DNA of 33,830 nucleotides from Deltaproteobacteria bacterium (GTDB lineage: Bacteria; Desulfobacterota; GWC2-55-46): assembly GCA_016234855.1 (NCBI GenBank), contig JACRNO010000026.1, positions 1 through 33,830 on the forward strand. Direction: 5' to 3'. The notes beneath the pieces were generated by a model. That model made no database searches. It saw only the letters and a program-made list of their open reading frames with translations, and had not been told where the DNA came from. Shown here in pieces: positions 13,540 through 21,091 of this stretch (positions are counted from its first letter, which is position 1; the number at the start of each line of letters is the position of its first letter). Both the position numbers and the translations under genes were made by a program.

Positions 13540-14952
13540 ATGTCGCCCGAACTCCTTAAAGAGGTAATCGCCGAGTTGAACGGCCGGCTCTGCGGAGGGG
13601 TCGTCTCAAAGGTGCACCAACCTGACGGCCGCGATATCGTCCTGAAGGTCTTTGCCCGAGGCGGCCAGACGCATCTCCTTATATCCACGCACCCGCTCTT
13701 CTCAAGACTCCTTCTTACGGAAGAACCGTTCGCAAACCCTGCCGTACCCAAACGCTTCTGCGCCTTTTTGAGGAGCCGCATCAACGACAGCCGCATCGAG
13801 CGCATCAGCCAGGTGGACGCCGAGCGCATCGCGCTTATCACGCTGCAAAAAGGGCGCGGCACGGATATCGAGACCTTCACCCTGCGCGCCGAACTTACCG
13901 GCAAATCGAGCAATATCATCCTGCTTGACGCTGACGGGGCCGTGCTCGACGCCCTCAGATATTTTGACGAGGAAGGTTCTGCCCGTCCCGTCATGCCGGG
14001 CGTCGTGCTCGGCCCGCTGCCACCCGGGCCGGACGCCGCTCAAAAAGAGGCGCAGGCCGTGACAAAATCGGATGCCGGGACATGGAACGAGGCCGCAGAC
14101 AGATACTACTCAGGGCTGATAGCCGCGGAACGCAGCGTTTTAAGGCGCGGCAAACTCCTGCGCGCCTGCCGGGGGGCTGAGGCGCGCTGCAGGCGCAAAC
14201 TTGATAACCTCAATGGCGACAAGGCCCGCGCCATAAGGGAGCAGGACTACGCCGCCATCGGCAATATGCTCCTTGCCAACTTCAAGATTTTAAAACGCGG
14301 CATGAAAGAGGTCGATGCTGTCGACTATACGACAGACCCGCCCGCAACTGTGAAGATAACGCTTGACGAGCGTCTCGGACCGAAGGAGAATTGCGAAAAA
14401 TACTTCAAACGCGCGAGGAAGGGCAAGACCGCGCTCGCCATGCTCGAAGAGCGCATCCCGGCGACAGAGCGCGAGTTGGAATACATCCAGAATCTAAGCT
14501 ACGAGATAGAGGCCGCCGAAACAGCGGACGACCTTGACGCGGCGGAGGAAGAACTCATGGAGGCGGGTTATATGAAGCGCGACGAGAGGGCGAGCGAGAC
14601 CGAGCCCATACGCCGCTCGACCTCGTCCGAGGGTTTTGAGCTTCTATGCGGCAAGTCCGGCCCGGGTAACGACCTGATTGTCAAAAGGTACGGCAAGGAC
14701 GGCGATATCTGGTTTCATGCCAAAGGCTGCCCCGGCTCGCACGTCCTTATAAAAGTCGCCGGACGCGCCAAAGAGCTGACCATGAAGACGATTGAAGAGG
14801 CCGCCGCCCTAGCAGCGAAACACAGCAAGGCGGCCAACGCGGCAAGGGTCGAGGTCATCTATACGGATGCCTGTCACGTGCGCAAACCCAAAGGCGCGCC
14901 CCCGGGCACGGTCACGGTGAGCGAGTATAAGACGGTGGTCATCAAAAATTAG
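13540..14952 (+). CDS. rqcH: NFACT-family protein RqcH (Rqc2/FbpA-like), ribosome quality control
   Basis: 470 aa. The NFACT-N domain occupies about 1-180 (MSPELLKEVIAELNGRLCGG, then GKSSNIILLD), a coiled-coil middle about 210-350, and NFACT-R about 370-460 with GDIWFHAKGCPGSHVLIK and the HVRKPKGAPPGTV segment. RqcH binds stalled 50S subunits carrying nascent chains and recruits tRNA-Ala to add alanine tails. The protein is shorter than the common length of about 550-580 residues and ends soon after the NFACT-R core. Its TAG stop lies inside the left hairpin of the neighbouring transposon-like element, so the last residues may have been lost by insertion. The start has no strong ribosome site. 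Confidence 0.88.
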   Translation: MSPELLKEVIAELNGRLCGGVVSKVHQPDGRDIVLKVFARGGQTHLLISTHPLFSRLLLTEEPFANPAVPKRFCAFLRSRINDSRIERISQVDAERIALITLQKGRGTDIETFTLRAELTGKSSNIILLDADGAVLDALRYFDEEGSARPVMPGVVLGPLPPGPDAAQKEAQAVTKSDAGTWNEAADRYYSGLIAAERSVLRRGKLLRACRGAEARCRRKLDNLNGDKARAIREQDYAAIGNMLLANFKILKRGMKEVDAVDYTTDPPATVKITLDERLGPKENCEKYFKRARKGKTALAMLEERIPATERELEYIQNLSYEIEAAETADDLDAAEEELMEAGYMKRDERASETEPIRRSTSSEGFELLCGKSGPGNDLIVKRYGKDGDIWFHAKGCPGSHVLIKVAGRAKELTMKTIEEAAALAAKHSKAANAARVEVIYTDACHVRKPKGAPPGTVTVSEYKTVVIKN

Positions 14953-15695
14953 GGACACTTCCCTATTTTGCATTGACATACTTCAGCAAATAAGCTATTT
15001 TCCAATCATGTCAAGAATAGCCAGGGTCTGCGCGATAAACTATCCTCACCATATTACGCAACGCGGTAATAATCAGGAACAGGTCTTTTTTGATATCGAA
15101 GACAAAGATTTTTACCTCAAAACCCTCAAGAAATACTGTGCCAGGTATGAGTTGGAGATATGGGCTTATTGTCTCATGCCGAATCACGTTCACATACTCA
15201 CCGTGCCTAAAAAAGAAACTTCTCTTGCAAGAGGCCTGGGCGGCATCAATCTCGTTTATACGCAATATGTAAATCGCAAATACAACCGCACGGGGCGTCT
15301 CTGGCAGAACAGGTTTTATTCAACTCCGATAGACAAAGACGCGTATTTATGGAATGTTACAAGATACATCGAGCGGAACCCCGTGAGGGCAAGGCTTGTC
15401 AATCTGCCTGACAAATATAGATGGTCCAGCGCTAAATCTCACGCAACAGGCGTCGTGGACAGCGTTCTTTCACCGTCTGATTGGCTTAAAGATATCGACT
15501 TGAAAACCTATAGAGATTTCTTGCTGGCTGGCAATGACGAGGCCGATTCACAAGTAAGGCTTTCAACGTCAACAGGCAGGCCGTTTGGATCCGATATGTT
15601 TATTAAGCATCTTGAAAAAATACTCGGAAGAGACTTGATCGCAAAAAAAGTAGGTCGGCCAAGGAATAACGAAAAATAGGGAAGTGTCCCTAATT
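14947..15695. mobile_element. RAYT/REP-type element with 23-nt inverted hairpin ends
   Basis: Left end 14947-14969 and right end 15673-15695 are exact 23-nt inverted copies. Each contains a 16-nt hairpin (TAGGGA-CACT-TCCCTA, at 14950-14965 and 15677-15692). They enclose a single Y1-transposase gene. This is the layout of a REP-flanked RAYT unit. The left hairpin supplies the TAG stop of rqcH and the right one supplies the TAG stop of the transposase. Confidence 0.85.
15008..15679 (+). CDS. REP-associated tyrosine transposase (RAYT, Y1/IS200-like)
   Basis: 223 aa of the Y1_Tnp HUH-endonuclease family. The sequence has YPHHITQRGNNQEQVFFD at the N-terminus (typical of RAYTs), the HUH motif in CLMPNHVHILTVP (about 56-68), and the catalytic Tyr region GGINLVYTQYVNRKYNRTGRLWQ (about 77-99), then the RYIERNPVRARLV motif. 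It nicks single-stranded DNA at hairpin ends. The protein looks complete. The stop codon is inside the right-hand hairpin. There is no clear ribosome site, so expression is probably low. Its A/T content is higher than that of rqcH and of the HD-GYP gene on either side. Confidence 0.93.
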   Translation: MSRIARVCAINYPHHITQRGNNQEQVFFDIEDKDFYLKTLKKYCARYELEIWAYCLMPNHVHILTVPKKETSLARGLGGINLVYTQYVNRKYNRTGRLWQNRFYSTPIDKDAYLWNVTRYIERNPVRARLVNLPDKYRWSSAKSHATGVVDSVLSPSDWLKDIDLKTYRDFLLAGNDEADSQVRLSTSTGRPFGSDMFIKHLEKILGRDLIAKKVGRPRNNEK

Positions 15696-15711
15696 ATTAC
15701 GGAGGCAGGCC

Positions 15712-16944
15712 ATGCTCGACGGAAGCCAGAAGCTCATGCAGATATTCAACCTCGGCATCGAGATTTCCCAGTACCGCGACGTCGACCTGCTCCTGGAGCG
15801 TATCCTCACGCTGGCGCGCCAGTTCGTCAACGCCGAGGCCGGCTCGATATACATAAAAGAGGAGAACTGGCTCAAATTCAGCTACACGCAGAATGACGTC
15901 CAGCAAAAGGCCCTGCCCCCGGGCAAAAAGCTCGTCTACTCGACATTCTCCATACCCATCAACCACGAGTCCATCGCCGGGCACGCGGCCTGCGCCGACG
16001 AGATGCTCAACATCCCGGACGTCTACGACCTGCCCGCGGACGTGCCCTACACCTTTAACAAGGAGTACGACGAACTCTCGAAGTACACGACCCGCTCGGT
16101 GCTGACCTTTCCGCTCAAGACGAGCCGGGGCGGGATGATCGGCGTACTTCAGCTCCTTAACGCAAAGAACGAGAAGAATGAGGTCGTACCGTTCGACCGG
16201 GCGGACGAGCCGTTCGTAAAGCACTTCGCATCGAGCGCGGCCATCGCCATAGAGCGCGCGCAGATGACCCGGCAGATGATACTGCGCGTAAACAAGATGG
16301 CGGAGCTGCGCGACCCGAAGGAGACCGGGGCGCACGTAAACCGCGTTGCCTCGTACTCGGTCGAGATCTACGAGGCATGGGCAACCACGCGCAACACCCC
16401 GCGCGACGAAATCCAGAAGAACAGGGACATCTTGAGGATGGGCGCGATGCTCCACGACGTGGGCAAGGTGGCCATTTCCGACGCGATACTCAAGAAACCG
16501 GCGAAACTCGACCCTCAGGAATACGCGATAATGAAGCAGCACACCTATCTCGGTGCGCGGCTCTTTGCGGACGAGTACTCGGAGTTTGACGAGGCCGCCG
16601 CAATCATCGCGCTCAACCACCACGAGCGCTGGGACGGGGCCGGATACCCCGGGCACATAAACGTGCAGACGGGCGCGCCGCTTCCAGGATGCGAGGACGA
16701 AGAAGGCAGGCCGCTCGGCAAAAAGGGCGAGGAGATACCGCCCTTCGGCAGGGTCGTTGCTATAGCCGACGTCTACGACGCGCTCTGCTCAAGAAGGGCT
16801 TATAAGGAGCCGTGGAGCGAGACCGACGTCCTTGAAAACCTCCGCTCAGAGGCGGGCAAGCAGTTCGACCCGGAAATGATAGACGCCTTCTTCTCCTGCA
16901 TAGACGTGATACGCAACATCGCAAAACGGTACAACAAGCCGTAA
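15712..16944 (+). CDS. GAF and HD-GYP domain protein, probable c-di-GMP phosphodiesterase
   Basis: 410 aa, cytoplasmic. A GAF sensor domain covers about 15-180 (AGSIYIKEE near 45; VLTFPLKTSRGGMIGVLQLLNAK near 130-150, given here as LTFPLKTSRGGMIGVLQLL). The HD-GYP domain follows, with MLHDVGKVAISDAILKKP (about 247-264), a metal-binding His in MKQHTYLGARLF, NHHERWDGAGYPGH with the GYP motif (about 303-316), and IADVYDALCSRRAYK. All residues expected for metal binding and c-di-GMP hydrolysis are present. GGAGG precedes the ATG by 7 nt. It starts 16 nt after the transposon end. The ligand of the GAF domain is unknown. Confidence 0.92.
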   Translation: MLDGSQKLMQIFNLGIEISQYRDVDLLLERILTLARQFVNAEAGSIYIKEENWLKFSYTQNDVQQKALPPGKKLVYSTFSIPINHESIAGHAACADEMLNIPDVYDLPADVPYTFNKEYDELSKYTTRSVLTFPLKTSRGGMIGVLQLLNAKNEKNEVVPFDRADEPFVKHFASSAAIAIERAQMTRQMILRVNKMAELRDPKETGAHVNRVASYSVEIYEAWATTRNTPRDEIQKNRDILRMGAMLHDVGKVAISDAILKKPAKLDPQEYAIMKQHTYLGARLFADEYSEFDEAAAIIALNHHERWDGAGYPGHINVQTGAPLPGCEDEEGRPLGKKGEEIPPFGRVVAIADVYDALCSRRAYKEPWSETDVLENLRSEAGKQFDPEMIDAFFSCIDVIRNIAKRYNKP

Positions 16945-16985
16945 ACAATACTTCCGGCCTTGGCAGGCTGCTGTGGAGCAAAGTC

Positions 16986-17150
16986 TGAGACGCAGGAGCG
17001 TCTCAAGATGCGTTCCCACGCAGGAGCGTGGGAACGATAATGGTATAACAAGCCGTAAACAAGACTTCTGGATGAAACCGCAGGCCTTAAGGCCTGCGCT
17101 GCGGGCCTTTTTATATCCAAACCGCGCAGCTCAGGGCTTCAGCCCTGAGC
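16986..17150. repeat. Array of four palindromes between HD-GYP gene and rsmE
   Basis: In order: TGAGACGC...GCGTCTCA (16986-17005); CGTTCCCACGC...GCGTGGGAACG (17011-17036); GCAGGCCTTAAGGCCTGC (17080-17097), with a GGGCCTTTTTATA tract after it; and GCTCAGGGCTTCAGCCCTGAGC, arms 17129-17138 and 17141-17150. Members of these families recur elsewhere in the window. The last two may also terminate the flanking convergent genes. Confidence 0.75.
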
Positions 17151-17151
17151 C

Positions 17152-17922
17152 TCATGTCGCCTCATACCCTACTATCCCAACCCCCAATATCGCGGCCGTC
17201 TCCACGCGCAGGACGCGGCCTCCGAGCGAGACAACGGTAAAACCCCGGGCCTCGGCAAGCCTCACCTCGTCTTCCTCAAAACCACCTTCCGGCCCGCACA
17301 CGAGCGTAACGGCGCGCACGCCGCCGGAGCGCAGCGGGGCCAGCGCATCCTTAAACGGCGCTCCGCCCGGACCTTCATATAAAAAGAGCTTTAACTGCTT
17401 GCCTGCCTCGGCCTCTATCGCGTTTGCGAAAGACGTATACGGCAGCACGCGAGGGATCGACTCTCTGCGGCACTGACGCGCGGCCTTCAGGGCTATATCC
17501 TGCCACCTGTGGGATTTGCGCTGGCGGCCGTCGCGCTCCTCAAGGCTTATCGACTTGGCGGACTTGAACGGCCGAAGCGCGTCCACGCCGAGTTCGGTCG
17601 TCTTCTCGATGATAAGCTCCATGCGCTCGCGCTCAGGCACAGCCTGCAAAAGGATTATCTCGACTGACGCTCCAATGGCTTCTCCCGTCTGCTCGAATAT
17701 GAACAGATGCGCGGCCTCGTCGTTGACTTCTATAAGACGGGCGCGGAAATAGGCGCCCGTTGAATCGGCGATTGTCAGCGCCTCGCCGAGGCGCGCCTTC
17801 CATTCGCACATGGCCGCAAGCGCGGCCGCCCGGACGATAACGGTCTCACCCAACCGCCCTGAACCGTCTATGATTATCCTGCCGGAAGAGGTCAAATCAA
17901 ACTCCTTATGGCCGACCCGCAT
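17152..17922 (-). CDS. rsmE: 16S rRNA (uracil(1498)-N(3))-methyltransferase RsmE
   Basis: 256 aa. An N-terminal PUA-like domain (about 1-80) precedes a SPOUT methyltransferase domain. Marks are QAVPERERMELIIEKTTELGV (about 93-113), the motif AARQCRRESIPRV, LVCGPEGGFEEDEV (about 211-224) and the trefoil-knot SAM site LGGRVLRVETAAI (about 235-247). RsmE methylates U1498 of 16S rRNA. The order and length match the family. It ends right next to the CTCAGGGCTTCAGCCC palindrome, which may serve as terminator. It stands alone here, without the prmA neighbour often seen. Confidence 0.95.
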   Translation of the reverse strand: MRVGHKEFDLTSSGRIIIDGSGRLGETVIVRAAALAAMCEWKARLGEALTIADSTGAYFRARLIEVNDEAAHLFIFEQTGEAIGASVEIILLQAVPERERMELIIEKTTELGVDALRPFKSAKSISLEERDGRQRKSHRWQDIALKAARQCRRESIPRVLPYTSFANAIEAEAGKQLKLFLYEGPGGAPFKDALAPLRSGGVRAVTLVCGPEGGFEEDEVRLAEARGFTVVSLGGRVLRVETAAILGVGIVGYEAT

Positions 17923-18035
17923 CTTGACGCTTGCCTGTCCGCCCCGTTTATTATACCCTTAACAAAGGATGTGAAAAGCCTTTTGTCATCTCAAACACGC
18001 GCGCTCCTTGTGAGACTCTGATTTATCAAATTGAA

Positions 18036-18124
18036 TTGTCATTTCGAGCGAAGCGAGAAATCTCATGCTGCCAATTACGCAGTTACAAGATTTCTCGTCG
18101 CAATGGCTCTCCTCGAAATGACAA
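18036..18124. repeat. 89-bp MITE-like element with GTCATTTCGAG ends
   Basis: Inverted ends TTGTCATTTCGAG (18036-18048) and CTCGAAATGACAA (18112-18124), with inner GAGAAATCT / AGATTTCTC also inverted. No coding capacity. Elements with these ends are widespread in several phyla. Confidence 0.8.
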
Positions 18125-18199
18125 AAACAAAATTAATCAAAACTCCTATTATTATAACAGAGCAATCAAAGACTGTCCGAAACGCATGGAAAGAACCTC

Positions 18200-19711
18200 A
18201 TGAAGAACGATAAGGCAAGACCGATAATGGTGCAGGGCACGTCCTCGCACGTTGGCAAGAGCGTGCTCTGCGCTGCCCTGTGCCGGATATTCAGAGACGC
18301 AGGGCTTCGCGTCGCGCCGTTCAAGGCGCAGAACATGGCGCTGAACTCGGCGGTCACAGCCGACGGCGGTGAGATCGGCCGGGCGCAGGCGCATCAGGCC
18401 GAAGCCGCGGGCATCGCCCCAACCATTGATATGAACCCGATTCTCTTAAAGCCGACGGCTGACCGCACCTCGCAGGTCATCATACACGGCCGCGTCCACG
18501 GCGTCATGTCGGCGGTTGAGTATCATGCCTTCAAGAAAGAGGCTGCCCGATATGTAATCGAGAGCTACGAGCGGCTGGCATCCGCATACGACGTGGTTGT
18601 GATAGAGGGCGCGGGCTCGCCTGCCGAAATAAATCTGCGCGAAAACGACCTCGCCAACATGGGCATAGCCGAGATGGCCGACAGCCCGGTCATACTTGCC
18701 GGTGATATCGACCGGGGCGGGGTATTCGCCGCGCTCGTCGGCACCATCGAGCTTCTTACGCCTCAGGAAAAAGCGCGGCTTACAGGTTTTATCATCAATA
18801 AATTCCGGGGCGATATCGATTTGCTGAAACCAGGACTATCTTTTCTTACGGAGCGCACTAAACTGCCCGTGCTCGGGGTCGTGCCTTATATGAAAGATAT
18901 CATGCTGCCGGACGAAGACGGCGTCGGGCTTGAGACACGGGCACGCGCACGGACGAAAGCGGACGGGGTGCGCATTGCAATCATAACACTGCCGCGCATA
19001 TCGAATTTTACCGACTTCGACCCGTTCCGCGCTCAAGACGGCGTGACGCTCACATTCATCGAAGACCCGTCTCAAATCGACGGCACGGACTGCGTAATAA
19101 TACCCGGCAGTAAAAATACGCTTGAAGACCTTCGCTGGCTTGTTGAAAAAGGGTTTGGGGAAAGGTTGCAAAACTTCCGGCATCAAGGCCAGGGCATGCT
19201 CGTGGGCATCTGCGGCGGCTTTCAGATGCTTGGCCGCACGGTGAGCGACCCTCATGGGATGGAATCAGACCTCGGCACGGTGGCCGGGCTTGGGCTGTTG
19301 GACGTGGAGACGACACTGAGCGATAGCAAAAAGACCTTTCAGGTTACGGCAGAGGCGGCCATTGCAGGCGAGTCTATAACTGTGGCGGGTTATGAGATAC
19401 ACATGGGCGAGACGAGCGGAGCGGACAGGACGTTCAGTATTATCAACCGCCGGAACAACACGGCCGTGGCCGTGCGCGACGGCGCAACCTCGAAAGACGG
19501 AATGGTCTGGGGCACCTACATCCACGGCATCTTTGACAGCGACGAGTTCCGGGGTGCGTTTCTAAATAGGCTCAGGGCGATAAAGGGCCGCGCACCCGGC
19601 CCTGAGTGCCGCCCGTTCGCCGCATCAGCAGACGCGGCCATAACGGCATTTGCAAAGACGGTGCGCGAAAACCTTGATATGGAAAAGATTATGGAGATGG
19701 TGGGGCGATAG
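18200..19711 (+). CDS. cobQ: Cobyric acid synthase CobQ
   Basis: 503 aa. An N-terminal P-loop-like synthetase domain (QGTSSHVGKSVLCAALCRIF, about 9-28; PFKAQNMALNS; QVIIHGRVHGVM; IEGAGSPAEINLR; GDIDRGGVFA) is joined to a C-terminal class I glutamine amidotransferase domain. The latter has IIPGSKNTLEDLRWL, the nucleophile Cys in GICGGFQMLG (about 337) and the His in GTYIHGIFD. CobQ amidates four carboxylates of adenosylcobyrinic acid a,c-diamide in cobalamin synthesis. No other cob gene or cobalamin riboswitch is in view, so it is isolated here. A MITE-like repeat lies just upstream, and the ribosome site (GGAAAGAA) is weak. Confidence 0.96.
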   Translation: MKNDKARPIMVQGTSSHVGKSVLCAALCRIFRDAGLRVAPFKAQNMALNSAVTADGGEIGRAQAHQAEAAGIAPTIDMNPILLKPTADRTSQVIIHGRVHGVMSAVEYHAFKKEAARYVIESYERLASAYDVVVIEGAGSPAEINLRENDLANMGIAEMADSPVILAGDIDRGGVFAALVGTIELLTPQEKARLTGFIINKFRGDIDLLKPGLSFLTERTKLPVLGVVPYMKDIMLPDEDGVGLETRARARTKADGVRIAIITLPRISNFTDFDPFRAQDGVTLTFIEDPSQIDGTDCVIIPGSKNTLEDLRWLVEKGFGERLQNFRHQGQGMLVGICGGFQMLGRTVSDPHGMESDLGTVAGLGLLDVETTLSDSKKTFQVTAEAAIAGESITVAGYEIHMGETSGADRTFSIINRRNNTAVAVRDGATSKDGMVWGTYIHGIFDSDEFRGAFLNRLRAIKGRAPGPECRPFAASADAAITAFAKTVRENLDMEKIMEMVGR

Positions 19712-19725
19712 GGGAAGGGCATAGG

Positions 19726-19814
19726 CGTAGGTTGGGTTAGCGCAGCGTAACCCAACAAGTGTTTTACCATTAAATTCAATTATTGTTGGGTTGATAAGAC
19801 CAACCCAACCTACG
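19726..19814. repeat. 89-bp MITE-like element with CGTAGGTTGGGTT ends
   Basis: Inverted ends CGTAGGTTGGGTT (19726-19738) and AACCCAACCTACG (19802-19814), with inner CGTAACCCAACA / TGTTGGGTT also inverted. It starts 15 nt after cobQ. It has the same total length as the 18036 element but an unrelated sequence. Confidence 0.8.
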
Positions 19815-19835
19815 AACTCGTTACCACGCAAATCC

Positions 19836-19858
19836 GTTCCCAAACAGAGCTTGGGAAC
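19836..19858. repeat. Dispersed palindrome, GTTCCCA...TGGGAAC family
   Basis: GTTCCCAA and TTGGGAAC around a 7-nt centre. Related copies occur at 17011-17036, 20703-20724, 20761-20785 and 20861-20888. Confidence 0.75.
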
Positions 19859-19882
19859 TATAAAAAAGAAAAGACGAAGCGG

Positions 19883-20335
19883 TTATGTCAATTCCTTATC
19901 AATGAGGTCCCAATTATTAAGGAATTTTGTTAGGTCAGATAACCTAACATCTTGTAGACTAAACGAGTTGTATTCTCTCCCGGTTTCTTGTTTTCGCTCT
20001 TCGAGATCGTTCAGTCTTTTTTTATTGATTGCTCGCAAATCCTTGGCACTTATCAAGTAAAATTTTGGAGAGTTATTGGGAAAGTCTTTTGCATATAAAT
20101 CTACAAAACACCAAATTTTATTAGTATCATTATCACTTACTGGTTTAGGCAGGAATTGAGCATTTGACATCTTAGCCTTCACCTCGATGGCTAAAGATTT
20201 ATTATTCTTCTTAACTACGATATCAATCTGTTTTGCCTTACCGAGAGTAATGAAGGCATTATGACCTCTTTTGTATAATTCGGCTAATGTATAAAATTCT
20301 CCAGCAAGACTGCTACGGTCTTTATTACTTAGCAT
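19883..20335 (-). CDS. Orphan PD-(D/E)XK nuclease-like protein
   Basis: About 150 aa, cytoplasmic, with a restriction-endonuclease-like core: GEFYTLAELYKRGHNAF (helix with conserved Glu), then KQIDIVVKKNNKSLAIEVKAK, where the Asp and the ExK triad are spaced as in PD-(D/E)XK nucleases. The rest is Lys/Asn-rich and helical. I start at 20335 because AAGGAG lies 12 nt upstream; an ATG at 20359 is possible, and the open frame further up runs into a dispersed repeat. Base use is clearly more A/T-rich than in cobQ and hemG, suggesting horizontal gain. No methylase or partner gene is adjacent. The substrate is unknown; it may also be a degenerate resolvase-like or DNA-repair nuclease. Confidence 0.6.
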   Translation of the reverse strand: MLSNKDRSSLAGEFYTLAELYKRGHNAFITLGKAKQIDIVVKKNNKSLAIEVKAKMSNAQFLPKPVSDNDTNKIWCFVDLYAKDFPNNSPKFYLISAKDLRAINKKRLNDLEERKQETGREYNSFSLQDVRLSDLTKFLNNWDLIDKELT

Positions 20336-20399
20336 ACTATAATTACTCTCCTTACGCATTTTTATCGTATACCCACGCTCCGCAAGGGAACGCAACAAG

Positions 20400-21085
20400 G
20401 GACGCTCCGGCGTCCAACAAATCAACACAGCCCATAGGACGGCCTAAGGTACAAAGCCCATCAACATTCCGCTCCGTCTCATCCACAGGCTTTTAACTTC
20501 CCCCTTCTTAAAGGGGGACTGAGGGGGATTATCAAACGAGTCTTCTACGAATACCCTTCGCCCATCCGTGCCGTCATGTCCCTTTTCAAATCCCCCCGCC
20601 CCGCGCCTTCCGGCGCGAAGCGACCCCCTTTACAAAGGGGGTTTTAACGGCCTCCCCCTCACCCTGCCCTCTCCCGCAAGGGGAGAGGGTTTATTCCTTC
20701 TCGTTCCCAAGCTCTGCTTGGTAACGCTATTATCCGGAAGCTAAGCTTCTCATGCAAAACCGTTCCCAGGCAGAACTTGGGAACGAGAGTAAACATCAGC
20801 GGCTCGCCAACCTCCCCCTCACCTTAATCCTCTCCCACGAGGGGAGAGGAGATTTCATAAGCGTCCCCACGCTCCTGCGTGGGAACGCAGGGTAGACGCT
20901 CCAGCGTCTTTGTCTTTCCCCTCCCCTTATCTAAGGGGCAGGGTCCTCGTTGCGCGCGTAGCGCAATGCAACGGGGAGTGGGGAGGGGTTAGCATTACCC
21001 GGTTCAACCGTAACTTTCTTCACCCTCTCGTAGCCGACCGCCGCAAACTCAAATCCCCCCTCGCCCCCCTTTCCTAAAGGGGGGA
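20400..21085. repeat. Cluster of dispersed palindromic repeats
   Basis: A 650-nt gene-free stretch made almost wholly of repeats: GGACGCTCCGGCGTCC (20400-20415); CCCCCTT..AAGGGGG blocks (about 20497-20530, 20589-20646, 21045-21085); ctccCCTCACC..GGGGAGAGG blocks (about 20651-20690, 20812-20850); GTTCCC..GGAAC palindromes (20703-20724, 20761-20785, 20861-20888); GAAGCTAAGCTTC (20737-20749); AGACGCTCCAGCGTCT (20894-20909). Open frames in it are not credible genes. Confidence 0.8.
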
Positions 21086-21091
21086 TTACAC

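Noticed and set aside
17923-18199. Cobalamin riboswitch upstream of cobQ
   Set aside because: The region holds a MITE-like repeat and no B12-box or conserved core.
20429-21091. CRISPR array
   Set aside because: Repeats are palindromic and of several unrelated families, with no constant repeat-spacer period and no cas genes.
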